This document shows positions 45,301 through 54,323 of a stretch of 64,000 nt of DNA, one piece after another. The first letter of the stretch is position 1. Each line of letters opens with the position of its first letter. This DNA comes from Amycolatopsis sp. WAC 01376. Lineage in GTDB: Bacteria; Actinomycetota; Actinomycetes; Mycobacteriales; Pseudonocardiaceae. The stretch is taken from NCBI RefSeq assembly GCF_003947415.1, contig NZ_QHKL01000006.1:726698-790697 (forward strand). Direction: 5' to 3'. Position numbers and translations under genes: made by a program. The notes beneath the pieces were generated by a model that saw nothing but the letters and a program-made list of their open reading frames with translations, was not told the origin of the DNA and ran no database searches.

Positions 45301-45721
45301 GGAGGCTCTGCTGTTCGCGGGGGAGACGGACGAGGCGATGGAGATCCTGCGTCCGCTCGCGACGGACTCCGTGTGGGCTCGTGACCTCCTGTCCCTCGCC
45401 TGGCTGAAGACCGGACGAACGGACGAAGCCCACCAGGCCCTCGCCGCCGGCCTCGCCGAAGCGATCGCGCGAAACGCGGACGGCGACTTCGCTTGGGAGA
45501 ACGAGGTGCAGCCGCTCTTCTATCTCCTCGCCCTCGGACGTCACGCCGAAGCGACACGTGAGCTCACGGCGCTGCTCGAAAAGGCTCCGCCCCAGGAGAC
45601 GCGACTCATCCTGCTCCGTGACTTGAAAGACCTTCGAGAGCTGGTGCCCGAACTCGGCGCCGGGATCGAGGAGCTCCTCACCCTCATCCCGAGGCCGGTG
45701 CTCAACCGCCCAGGTGCTTGA
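42347..45721 (+). CDS. STAND-type NTPase with C-terminal TPR array
   Basis: An 1124-residue signalling NTPase. 'DGFVGRVGEREDFRG' and the P-loop HGLAGVGKS (about residues 52-60) open an AAA-like/NACHT-type module with a Walker B-like 'TRQIALFFDTFERT' near residue 210, followed by a winged-helix-like region. From about residue 530 to the end there are some twelve to fourteen TPR repeats, such as 'AKRDFDRALDLNPADPYVWS' and 'LSDLNRAIELDPTYAYSWRG'. No N-terminal effector domain is present, so partner proteins may act downstream. Such STAND proteins sense ligands through repeats and oligomerise; several act in phage defence, but that is inference here. A GTG start with GTGAGGA upstream; the 3' end overlaps the next gene by 20 bases. 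Confidence 0.88.
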   Translation: MSRPDGRSSIQDIARARLSDGFVGRVGEREDFRGNLGLPGSDRRRRYLYSVHGLAGVGKSFLLEQLRGIAEETRAAVGFADDRQQDLPATLVKLAKDLARGGHEMRRFEKRYESYLKARERLHNDPQAPAAGRELVTKAVVKAGLGVAKTLPGGSIAADAIDADATAKQLEQLQVYLAAKFKRKADVQLLLEPAEELTKPFVEDLWRIPETRQIALFFDTFERTAPVLETWLLDLFGGLYGDLPQNLVLTVAGQFPLDEAKWNRHAPLVREIELRPFTGPEARHLLAEHGITDEQVVETVLRLTDGLPVLVAMLAQGNPTEADAVGDPSDDAVKRFLHWVPDKAKQKIAATASLPRVLDEDVIGVLTGKETAGETFRWLRELPFVGRRELPVRYHPVVRGPMVRLERGSSPAAFAEQHRKLSEYYEGRCAELGLSSHRDAWNDERWQRRKLEHTYHRLCASPAEALPDALLAAAEMITTGTAAARAWARMMEQAGVDADAPAVLGWGQRLAAAVGDGEIPVLDLLAGAAELDAARLSTVLRRRAWAYEGQDDVEAAKRDFDRALDLNPADPYVWSDRGNLFRDEGEWEQALSDLNRAIELDPTYAYSWRGRGSARARLGDLEGAMADLDEAVRLQPDHRWAYSIRSEVHFKRGDVRKAIDEIDIAIRLDPDYAWAVHYRATLFAELGDKEEALAGHRAAVALRPKEVYYLTELASFLEQTGDVDAASATFDAIVAADPESASAHAIRAAFHRRNERSRLAIDGFTAALRIDPDYEWAYYMRGLAYDDLEDRVTALADFEKAVELAPEDAENHLQRGITLSRLQRYGEAVKSLDRAIELDPGNEWAYTWRAMAHQRSGDPQAALADIDAAVVANPEMAFFHSTRGDILRDLDRHEEAGTALDEGIRVGQDGGYAFYRRARHRLVFEDFEGALSDVDSALAAGQDESARTLRAEIRRQAGEYGEAIRDLRELVAGDPEDADHRENLGEALLFAGETDEAMEILRPLATDSVWARDLLSLAWLKTGRTDEAHQALAAGLAEAIARNADGDFAWENEVQPLFYLLALGRHAEATRELTALLEKAPPQETRLILLRDLKDLRELVPELGAGIEELLTLIPRPVLNRPGA

Positions 45722-46394
45722 GCGCCTCCTTCCTGGACAGAGTGGACAGTGCCGGATGCGCGGCGACGAAGGCGCGCACCCAGTCCGGCTCGGTCTTCGC
45801 GTACTCGCGCAGGGCCCAGCCGATTCCCTTGCGCAGGAAGAAGTCCTTGTCGTCGAGGTTGGCCTCCACCGCACGGGTGAGCAGATCGGTGTCCGTTCCG
45901 CCCTTGGCGCCGACCTGGCAGATGACCGAGGTGCGGCGGCGCCACCTGTCCTCGTCGTAGGCCCAGGTCAGCATCAGCGTGGTCATCGTCTCCGGCTCCG
46001 CCCGCAGGATCGGCCCGACCCGGCGGATGGCGACCTCGTCCACGTAGTCCCACCAAGCGCCCGTCACGATCATCTCTTCGTACAGGCCGAGCAGATCGCT
46101 GTCCTGCCAGCGGGTGTAGGCGCGATGGCCGGAAAGGGCGATCGCCGCATAACGCTCTTCACGGAATTCCGCTTCGCGCCACAGGGTCAGCGCGGCCGTC
46201 GAGAAACTCACTCGATCGGGTAGTGGATGTTCGGCGTAAACCCGTTTCAGCAAGGCTGTCCGAGGCGGGGACGCCACACCGAGGAACGGCATCTCCGACT
46301 TCATGTACGCCCGCATCGACGGGGCCTTCGCCGGATCGGCCAGTCCGGCCAAACCGTTGCGAACCGCCGAAACCAGGCTTTTCACCTCGTCCAC
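45702..46394 (-). CDS. DNA alkylation repair protein (AlkD-like, HEAT-repeat)
   Basis: A 230-residue all-helical protein of the AlkD/AlkC-type family, which removes bulky or charged alkyl bases without flipping them. Characteristic segments are 'MRAYMKSEMPFLGVASPPRT', 'ALTLWREAEFREERYAAIAL', 'WDYVDEVAIRRVGPIL', 'DEDRWRRRTSVICQVGAKGG' and 'LDDKDFFLRKGIGWALREYAK', matching the HEAT-like fold and its aromatic and acidic catalytic residues. The GTG at 46394 has AAAGGAG five bases upstream. It converges with the STAND gene by 20 bases of overlap. Confidence 0.9.
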   Translation of the reverse strand: MDEVKSLVSAVRNGLAGLADPAKAPSMRAYMKSEMPFLGVASPPRTALLKRVYAEHPLPDRVSFSTAALTLWREAEFREERYAAIALSGHRAYTRWQDSDLLGLYEEMIVTGAWWDYVDEVAIRRVGPILRAEPETMTTLMLTWAYDEDRWRRRTSVICQVGAKGGTDTDLLTRAVEANLDDKDFFLRKGIGWALREYAKTEPDWVRAFVAAHPALSTLSRKEALKHLGG

Positions 46395-46579
46395 GCGTTC
46401 TCCTTTCCCCAGTCTGCGCCGCGAGCGTACGACAGGGGACCGACAAGACGGATATGCCCGGATCGAGGTGCGGATACCGACTAAAGAGGGATGGCGGTCC
46501 ACGTGTCGGTCAGCGAGATTGAAGCCGGTTCTCGGTAGCTTCGGCCCGACCGGGTCGAACGCGGACGAAAAGGAACACA

Positions 46580-48166
46580 GTGAAGAAATTCGTTGCCGCC
46601 CTGGCGGTCGCGGGGATCGGCGTCGGCACCATGGCGCTCGCTCCCTCCGCCACGGCCGCCTCGGCGTCGGACTTCGATCCGAAGCCCATCTCCTGGGGAG
46701 CGTGTACGCGCCCGAGCCTGGTCAAGGCCGGCGCGGAATGCGGCTTCCTCGAGGTCCCGCTGGATTACGCGAAGCCCGGCGGGGAGAAGATCTCGATCGC
46801 CGTCTCGCGCGTGAAGCACAAGTCCGCCCAGTCTCAGGGCGTCATGGTGGTCAACCCGGGCGGACCGGGAGGATCGGGCCTCGGCCTGTCGACCCTCGGC
46901 CGGGCGGTCCCCAAGAAGGCGGGTGAGGAGTACGACTGGATCGGCTTCGACCCGCGCGGCGTCGGGGAGAGCAAGCCGTCGCTGACCTGCGACGGGAACT
47001 ACGCGTCCTACAACCGCCCGCAGTACGTGCCGACCACGCGCGCCATCGAGACGGCGTGGCGCGAGAAGGCGAAGGGCTACGCGAAGGCGTGCGCCAAGAA
47101 CGGCGCGATCCTCGACCACATCAAGACCATCGACGTCGCGAAGGACGTCGACAGCCTGCGTAAGGCGCTGGGCGAGAAGCAGATCAACTACTACGGCTTC
47201 TCTTACGGCACCTACCTCGGGCAGGTCTACAGCACGCTGTTCCCGGAGAACGTGCGGCGGATGGTGTTCGACGGCACCGTCGACCCCCGCGACGTCTGGT
47301 ACAAGGCGAACCTGAACCAGGACATCGCCTTCGACAAGAACATCAAGATCTACTTCGGCTGGCTCGCGAAGTACGACGACGTCTACCACCTCGGCAAGAC
47401 CGCGTCGGCGGTCGAGAAGCTGTGGTACGCCGAGCAGAAGAAGCTGTACGACAAGCCCGCGGGCGGCGTCATCGGCGGTTCCGAGTGGACGGACATCTTC
47501 CTGCAGGCCGGCTACTACGTCTTCGGCTGGGAGGACATCGCGAACGCCTTCTCGGGCTGGGTGCACAAGGGTGACTGGCAGACCTTGAAGGGCCTGTACG
47601 ACGACTCCAACCCGCCTGGCCAGGACAACGGCTACGCGGTGTACGCGGCCGTGCAGTGCACCGACGTGGCGTGGCCGCAAAGCTGGAACCGCTGGAAGTT
47701 CGACAACTGGGTCACGCACTTCCGGGCGCCGTTCGAAACCTGGGGCAACGCCTGGTTCAACGCGCCGTGCCTCGACTGGCCGGCGAAGCCCGGCAAGCCG
47801 GTGGAAATCGACGGAAGCAAGGTGCCGGGCATCCTCCTGGTCAATGAGGAGAACGACGCCGCGACGCCGTACCCCGGCAGCATCGAGGTCCGTAAGCGCT
47901 ACCCGAACTCCAGCCTGATCAGCGCTCCGGGCGGCACGACGCACTCGGGTTCGCTGTCCGGTGTGTCCTGTGTGGACGACAAGATCGCGGACTACCTGCT
48001 CACCGGGAAGCTGCCCGTGCGCAAGCCGGGCAACGGTTCGGACGTGCAGTGCGCGCCGGTCCCGCAGCCGGTGCCCGCCGGTGCTTCCGCGGCACCCAAG
48101 TCCGAAGTGCCGTCTTCGGTGGCGGAAGTGAAGAAGGAGACGCTGGCTCAGGCGCTGCCTTTCTGA
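46580..48166 (+). CDS. Secreted alpha/beta hydrolase, tripeptidyl aminopeptidase-like (SlpD/TAP)
   Basis: A 528-residue secreted hydrolase. The signal peptide is MKKFVAALAVAGIGVGTMAL up to about residue 26. The oxyanion region 'VMVVNPGGPGGSGLG', nucleophile elbow 'YYGFSYGTYLG' (Ser208), acid 'VNEENDAATPY' and catalytic His in 'GGTTHSGSL' form a full triad. A TAP-like C-terminal domain is present, with cysteine pairs such as 'SGVSCVDDK' and 'DVQCAPV'. The family removes tripeptides or amino acids from protein N-termini outside the cell. A strong terminator follows. Confidence 0.93.
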   Translation: MKKFVAALAVAGIGVGTMALAPSATAASASDFDPKPISWGACTRPSLVKAGAECGFLEVPLDYAKPGGEKISIAVSRVKHKSAQSQGVMVVNPGGPGGSGLGLSTLGRAVPKKAGEEYDWIGFDPRGVGESKPSLTCDGNYASYNRPQYVPTTRAIETAWREKAKGYAKACAKNGAILDHIKTIDVAKDVDSLRKALGEKQINYYGFSYGTYLGQVYSTLFPENVRRMVFDGTVDPRDVWYKANLNQDIAFDKNIKIYFGWLAKYDDVYHLGKTASAVEKLWYAEQKKLYDKPAGGVIGGSEWTDIFLQAGYYVFGWEDIANAFSGWVHKGDWQTLKGLYDDSNPPGQDNGYAVYAAVQCTDVAWPQSWNRWKFDNWVTHFRAPFETWGNAWFNAPCLDWPAKPGKPVEIDGSKVPGILLVNEENDAATPYPGSIEVRKRYPNSSLISAPGGTTHSGSLSGVSCVDDKIADYLLTGKLPVRKPGNGSDVQCAPVPQPVPAGASAAPKSEVPSSVAEVKKETLAQALPF

Positions 48167-48185
48167 GCCTTTTTCGGAAAGTTCC

Positions 48186-48217
48186 GCCCCGGTCCGGTTT
48201 TCCGGACCGGGGCTTTT
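48186..48217 (+). terminator. Strong intrinsic terminator
   Basis: GCCCCGGTCCGG, a TTTT loop and CCGGACCGGGGC form a perfect 12-bp stem followed at once by TTTT (48214-48217) and more pyrimidines. It ends the transcript of the secreted hydrolase. Confidence 0.93.
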
Positions 48218-48304
48218 CCTTTGGCCCAGATCGGCACGGTCGCTCGTGCCCCCCACCGATGGCGCGCCCCGCAATTCGCCACCTACTTGCGCCCGAAACG
48301 TGTC

Positions 48305-48351
48305 ATGACCGGCACCCTCTCGTCCCCAAAAGCGACGAAAGTACCGGTCAT
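48305..48351. repeat. Degenerate hairpin with ATGACCGG arms
   Basis: ATGACCGG (48305-48312) and CCGGTCAT (48344-48351) flank an interrupted inner stem ending in TCGTC/GACGA. It lies in the 200-base gap before the small HTH gene and may be an old member of a repeat family or a regulator site. Confidence 0.5.
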
Positions 48352-48421
48352 CCACCGCCCCCGGCCGAATTCCCCTCGCCGCGCCGCGGAATTGTCGGGG
48401 CCGCCCGTTAGCGTCCCCGGC

Positions 48422-48916
48422 ATGACCATCGTCGAAGAGCACCGGACCGAGATCCGAGTGCAGGACACCGTTTATCGCATCGAGGTCGCCGCCCGTGAGG
48501 GTGGCGGCGCGGCCGGGGAAGACCGCTGGGTGACCGTAATGGTCGGCGGCGCCGGACCGCAGGAGGAGCCTGTCGCCGAAGGCAGGCTCGACATGGACGC
48601 CGAAGCCATACCGGCCTTGGCGACCGTCCTTTCCGACACGCTGCTGGCGTTCGCCGGGCGGAGCAACGGCCGGAACGGCCGCCGAAGATCGGTGGATCGC
48701 CCCGCGCATCAGGGCTCGCCGTGGTCCGACGAGCTCGACGCGGAACTGGAAAGCCGTTGGCTGGCCGGGGAAAGCGTCGAGGAGATCGCGCGGCGGTTCG
48801 AACGGACACCGGGCGGGATCCGGGCCAGGTTGCCGAGGGTCGGTTGCGACCCGGAGCGCCGCGGCGCGTACCTCCCGATCCCGCCGAGTCAGCGAGAGGT
48901 GGGTGAACTCGTCTGA
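48422..48916 (+). CDS. Small protein with C-terminal SANT/Myb-like helix-turn-helix
   Basis: A 164-residue protein. The N-terminal 75 residues (MTIVEEHRTEIRVQDTVYRI onward) are strand-rich and not recognised. After a linker rich in Arg and Asn, 'WSDELDAELESRWLAGESVE' and 'EIARRFERTPGGIRARLPRVG' form a Myb/SANT-like DNA-binding helix-turn-helix, with the pattern often written W-x4-D-x2-L. The N-terminal part may be a sensor. No operon partner is evident. Regulation of nearby genes is possible but unproved. Confidence 0.75.
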   Translation: MTIVEEHRTEIRVQDTVYRIEVAAREGGGAAGEDRWVTVMVGGAGPQEEPVAEGRLDMDAEAIPALATVLSDTLLAFAGRSNGRNGRRRSVDRPAHQGSPWSDELDAELESRWLAGESVEEIARRFERTPGGIRARLPRVGCDPERRGAYLPIPPSQREVGELV

Positions 48917-48958
48917 ATCCCGGTGGCCGCGAGGGTCAGCAGGCCCTCGCGGCCGCCG

Positions 48959-49924
48959 TCAGTCCACTGTGGACGCCGCACCGCGATTCGCCCGCGCCGC
49001 CATTTCCCGGAGGTGGCCGATCAGTTCCGGCGGTTCGTGCACGGTGAATTCGCAGCCGAGTCCGAGGATCCGGAACGCGAGCCAGTACAGGGTGTCCGTG
49101 CCCGCGTGGAAAACACAGGTCTCGTCGTCGATCGGTTCCAGGTCGCCGAAACCCTCGCCGATCGCGGAGGCGACCTGGCTGACCGGCGCGTGCAACGTCA
49201 CGCGTGCGCGGTAGGTGGGAAGGAGGCTGTACATCCTGTCGGTGACGTAGGCCGCCACGTCTTCCGCGGGTGGCTGCCTCGGGGTCGCCCGGCCGCCGGT
49301 GGCCCGCGGTTCCGAGACGCGATCCGCGCGGAAGATCCGCCAGTCGTCCCGGTCGAGGTCGTAACCGAGCAGGTACCAGCGGCGTCCGGCCGTGACGAGC
49401 CGGTGCGGTTCGACGTGCCGCCGGGATTCGGTCCCGTCGCCGGTGCGGTAGGTGAACCGGGTCCGCTCGGTGTTGGCGATCGCGCCGGCGAAGACGGTGA
49501 GGTGCTCCGGATCCACCGCTGGGCCGGTGCCGGGCAGCGGCACGAGCGCGGCGCCCAGCGCGCCGACGCGATAACGGAGCCGCGAGGGCAGCACCTGTTC
49601 GAGTTTCGCGAGCGCCCGCACCGAAGACTCCTCGATACCCGAGATCGCCTGTCCGGCGGCGCCGCGGAGACCGACCACGATCGCGACGGCCTCCTCGTCG
49701 TCGAGCAGCAGTGGCGGCATCGCCGTGCCGGCGCCCAGCCGGTAGCCGCCCTCGGAGCCTCGAGTCGCCTCGACGGGGTAACCGAGCTCACGCAGCCGGT
49801 CGATGTCGCGCCGGATGGTCCGCGGGCTGACCTCCAGTCGGTCCGCGAGCTCGCTGCCAGGCCACTCGCGCGGGGTTTGCAGGAGTGACAGCAGGTTGAG
49901 CAGCCGGGCGGGCGTATCGGTCAT
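48959..49924 (-). CDS. WYL-domain transcriptional regulator (YafY family)
   Basis: A 321-residue regulator from the ATG at 49924. The N-terminal winged helix 'LLNLLSLLQTPREWPGSELA' and 'RLEVSPRTIRRDIDRLRELGYP' is followed by the WYL ligand-binding domain with 'HRLVTAGRRWYLLGYDLDRDDWRIFRADR' (the R-W-Y-L-L-G core). A C-terminal WCX-like extension completes it. WYL proteins bind nucleic acids or nucleotides and often control stress, DNA repair or defence genes. It is divergent from argC; its start is 55 bases from the predicted argC -35 element. Confidence 0.93.
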   Translation of the reverse strand: MTDTPARLLNLLSLLQTPREWPGSELADRLEVSPRTIRRDIDRLRELGYPVEATRGSEGGYRLGAGTAMPPLLLDDEEAVAIVVGLRGAAGQAISGIEESSVRALAKLEQVLPSRLRYRVGALGAALVPLPGTGPAVDPEHLTVFAGAIANTERTRFTYRTGDGTESRRHVEPHRLVTAGRRWYLLGYDLDRDDWRIFRADRVSEPRATGGRATPRQPPAEDVAAYVTDRMYSLLPTYRARVTLHAPVSQVASAIGEGFGDLEPIDDETCVFHAGTDTLYWLAFRILGLGCEFTVHEPPELIGHLREMAARANRGAASTVD

Positions 49925-49978
49925 GCGCTCAAGGATGCCTGTATACGAGCCCGTATCGGGTGAGCCACACGACTTTGT

Positions 49979-50017
49979 TTGATTGAACTTGCATGGGAGT
50001 GCATAATCATGCGTATG
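49979..50017 (+). promoter_or_regulatory. argC promoter with ArgR-like operator; predicts leaderless start
   Basis: TTGATT (49979-49984) and CATAAT (50002-50007), 17 bases apart, make a good vegetative promoter. GCAT half-sites and the palindrome GCAT-AATC-ATGC (50001-50012) overlap the -10, resembling actinobacterial ARG boxes bound by ArgR. A start seven or eight bases past the -10 falls on the ATG at 50015. Confidence 0.65.
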
Positions 50018-51043
50018 ACGGTGAAGATCGCGGTGGCCGGAGCCAGCGGGTACGCGGGTGGCGAACTCCTGCGCCTGCTGCTGACCCATCCCGAAATCCA
50101 GATCGGCGCGCTGACCGCGGCCAGCTCCGCGGGCACGCCGCTGATCCAGCACCAGCCGCACCTCGCGCCGCTGGCGGACCGTGTCCTGCTGGAGACGACC
50201 CCCGAAACCCTGGCCGGGCACGACGTCGTCTTCCTCGCCCTGCCGCACGGCCACTCCGGCGCCATTGCCGCGCAGCTCGGCCCGGACGTCCTGGTGGTCG
50301 ACCTCGGTGCGGACCACCGCCTGTCCGACGCGGCCGACTGGCAGCGCTGGTACGGCGGGGACCACGCCGGGCAGTGGCCGTACGGGCTCCCCGAGCTCCC
50401 CGGCGCGCGAGAGCGCCTCGCCGGGGCCAAGCGCATCGCGGTCCCAGGCTGCTTCCCGACCGGTGGCTCGATCGCCCTCGCCCCGGCTCTCGCCGCGGGT
50501 CTGGTCGAGCCGGAGGTCAACGTCGTCGCCGTCACCGGGACCTCCGGCGCGGGCAAGAGCCTGAAGCCGAACCTCCTCGGTTCGGAGGTGATGGGTTCGG
50601 CCTCCGCGTACGGCGTCGGCGGCGCCCACCGGCACACCCCCGAATTCGCGCAGAACCTCTCGGCGGTCTCGGGCGAGCGGGTCAAGGTCTCGTTCACCCC
50701 CGTGCTGGCCCCGATGCCACGCGGGATCCTCACCACCGCCAGCGCCCCGCTGAAGACCGATCTGGACGCCGACGGCGCCCGCGAGGTCTACGAAAAGGCG
50801 TACGCCACCGAGCCGTTCGTCCAGCTGCTGCCCGCGGGCCAGTGGCCGTCCTCGGCTTCGGTCGTCGGCTCGAACAACGTCCAGCTGCAGGTCACCGTCG
50901 ACGCCGATACCCGGCGCCTGATCGTGGTCGCGGCCATCGACAACCTGACCAAGGGCACCGCTGGAGGTGCCGTCCAGTCGATGAACATCGCACTGGGCCT
51001 CCCGGAAACCACCGGACTACCGACCGTAGGAGTCGCTCCGTGA
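50015..51043 (+). CDS. argC: N-acetyl-gamma-glutamyl-phosphate reductase
   Basis: ArgC, 342 residues, which reduces N-acetylglutamyl phosphate to the semialdehyde with NADPH. The cofactor motif 'VAGASGYAGGELLRLLLTHP', the catalytic cysteine in 'AVPGCFPTGGSIALAPALAA' and the His in 'GGAHRHTPEFAQ' are visible. The ATG at 50015 (MTVKIAVAGASG) is preferred because the predicted promoter places transcription start there; an in-frame ATG at 50009 is the alternative. It is first in the argCJBDFR operon. Confidence 0.97.
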   Translation: MTVKIAVAGASGYAGGELLRLLLTHPEIQIGALTAASSAGTPLIQHQPHLAPLADRVLLETTPETLAGHDVVFLALPHGHSGAIAAQLGPDVLVVDLGADHRLSDAADWQRWYGGDHAGQWPYGLPELPGARERLAGAKRIAVPGCFPTGGSIALAPALAAGLVEPEVNVVAVTGTSGAGKSLKPNLLGSEVMGSASAYGVGGAHRHTPEFAQNLSAVSGERVKVSFTPVLAPMPRGILTTASAPLKTDLDADGAREVYEKAYATEPFVQLLPAGQWPSSASVVGSNNVQLQVTVDADTRRLIVVAAIDNLTKGTAGGAVQSMNIALGLPETTGLPTVGVAP

Positions 51044-52196
51044 CCGTCACCCAGCCGAAGGGATTCCGTGCCGCGGGCGTCGCCGCCGGAATCAAGGCCG
51101 AGGGCAAGCTCGACCTCGCGCTCGTCGTCAACGACGGGCCGCTGCAGGTCGCGGCCGGCGTGTTCACGCGCAACGTGATCAAGGCCGCGCCCGTCCTGTG
51201 GTCGCAAGAGGTGCTCAAACAGCAACGACTCAAGGCCGTCGTCCTCAACTCGGGCGGCGCGAACGCCGCCACCGGCCCCGGCGGTTTCCAGGACACCCAC
51301 CAGACCGCTGAGAAGGTCGCCGGGCTGTTCGAAGCCGGGGCGATCGAGGTCGCGGTCTGCTCGACCGGCCTGATCGGTGAGCGGCTGCCGATGGACGCGC
51401 TGCTTTCCGGTGTGGACACCGCCTTCGGGCGACTCGCCACCGGCGCCGAAGCCTCTCTCGATGCCGCCACCGCGGTCATGACCACCGACAGCAAGCCGAA
51501 GCAGGCGGCCGCGGAACACGAAAGCGGTTGGAGTGTCGGCGGGTTCGCGAAGGGCGCGGGCATGCTCGCCCCGAATCTCGCGACGATGCTCTCCGTCCTC
51601 ACCACCGACGCGGTCGTCACGCCCGCGGTCCTGGACAAGGCTTTGCGCGCCGCCACCGGCGTGACCTTCGACAGGCTCGACGTCGACGGCGGAACGTCCA
51701 CCAACGACACGGTGCTCGTCCTCGCGTCCGGCGCCAGCGGCGTCGAACCGACGGAGGCCGAACTGACCGAACTGCTCACCACGGTCAGCCTCGACCTCGT
51801 GCTGCAACTGCGCGCGGACTCCGAAGGCGCGACGAAGTACGTCGACGTCACGGTCACCGGCGCGGCGAGCGAGGCCGACGCCATCGCCGTCGGCCGGACG
51901 ATCGCCGAGGACAACCTGGTCAAGACCGCGCTGTTCGGTTCGGACCCGAACTGGGGCCGCATCGCCATGGCGCTGGGCAGGGTGCCCGCGAAGATCGACC
52001 CGGAGAAGGTCGCCATCGCGATCAACGGCGTCACCCTGTTCGCCGACGGCACTCCCGCGGCGGACCGCTCCGAGGCGGATCTCTCGGGGCGTGACATCCA
52101 GATCGTCGTCGACCCCGGCCTCGGCGAAGGCGGGGCGACGATCTACACGACCGACCTCTCGCACGCGTACGTCGAAGAGAACAGCGCGTACTCGTC

Positions 52197-52200
<4 letters not shown>
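51040..52200 (+). CDS. argJ: Bifunctional ornithine acetyltransferase/glutamate N-acetyltransferase
   Basis: ArgJ, 386 residues, which transfers the acetyl group from acetylornithine to glutamate and may also use acetyl-CoA, giving the cyclic version of the pathway. The autoproteolysis site is in 'GAGMLAPNLATMLSVLTTDA', cut between Ala and the nucleophilic Thr of ATML. 'LNSGGANAATGPGGFQDTHQ' and 'GSDPNWGRIAMALGRV' are other landmarks. The GTG at 51040 overlaps the argC stop (GTGA), with AGGAG upstream. Confidence 0.97.
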
Positions 52201-53113
<913 letters not shown>

Positions 53114-53117
<4 letters not shown>

Positions 53118-54307
53118 CCACCCTCCAGTCCAATGTAGACGGCCAGGAGCACTGGACGTCGTCCCTCATGGACAACTACGGCACCCCGGCGCTGACCCTG
53201 GTCCGCGGTGAGGGTGCGCAGGTCTGGGACGCCGACGGCAAGCCGTATGTCGACCTGCTCGGCGGGATCGCGGTCAACGCGCTGGGGCACGCCCATCCCG
53301 CCGTGGTCGCCGCGGTCACCGAACAGGTCGCGAAACTCGGGCACACCTCGAACCTCTACGTGAACCCGGTCGCCGTCGAATTGGCCGAGACCCTCCTGGA
53401 CGTCGCAGGCCTGTCTGGCAACGCGAAGGTCCTGTTCGTCAACTCCGGCGCGGAAGCCAACGAAGCCGCGCTGAAGATCAGCAGGCTCACCGGGCGGACC
53501 AAGATCGTCGCCTGTGAGGGGGCGTTCCACGGCCGCACCATGGGTGCCTTGTCGCTGACCGGTCAGCCGTCGAAGCGGGACGCGTTCGCGCCGCTGGTCC
53601 CGGGAGTCACCCACGTTCCCTATGGTGACGTCGACGCGCTTCGCGCCGCGGTGGACACCGAGACCGCGGCGGTGTTCCTCGAGCCGATCCTCGGGGAGGC
53701 GGGTGTCGTCCCGGCGCCGGACGGCTACCTCCAGGCCGCGCGGGAGATCACCAAGGCGACCGGAACCCTGCTGGTCCTCGACGAGGTGCAGACCGGTATC
53801 GGCCGCACCGGCGCGTGGTTCGCCTTCCAGCACACCGGCATCGTCCCGGACGTCATCACACTGGCGAAGGGGCTCGGCGGCGGTCTGCCGATCGGCGCGG
53901 TCATCGGCGTCGGCGAAGCGGGGGAGCTGATGAAGCCGGGCCAGCACGGCACCACCTTCGGCGGCAACCCGATCTGCTGCGCCGCCGGGCTCGCCGTGCT
54001 CAAGACCATCGCCAAGGAAAACCTGAACGACCACGTTTCCGCTCTGGGCAAGGACATCGCCTCTCGCGTCGAGGAGCTCGGCCATCCGCTGGTGGCCGGG
54101 GTCCGCGGTGCCGGGCTGCTGCTCGGCATCGCGTTGCGCGAACCGGTCTCCGCCGCGGTCGCCAAGGCGGCGCAGGACGCGGGGTACCTGGTCAACCCGA
54201 TCGCCCCGGACACCATCCGGCTGGCACCGCCGCTGATCCTGAGCGCCGACGAGGCCGCGGGATTCCTCGAAGCCCTTCCCGGGGCGCTCGATTCCACCAC
54301 CACCTAG
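53114..54307 (+). CDS. argD: Acetylornithine aminotransferase
   Basis: ArgD, 397 residues, a fold-I PLP aminotransferase making N-acetylornithine. The PLP lysine is in 'DVITLAKGLGGGLPIGAVIG' and the Asp that contacts the pyridine nitrogen in 'LLVLDEVQTGIGRTG'. 'LGHTSNLYVNPVAVELAETL' and 'VNSGAEANEAALKISRLTGR' are typical. The GTG at 53114 overlaps the argB stop as GTGA. It may also act in lysine synthesis, as in other bacteria. Confidence 0.97.
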
Positions 54308-54323
54308 GACAGAGACCAAACGC

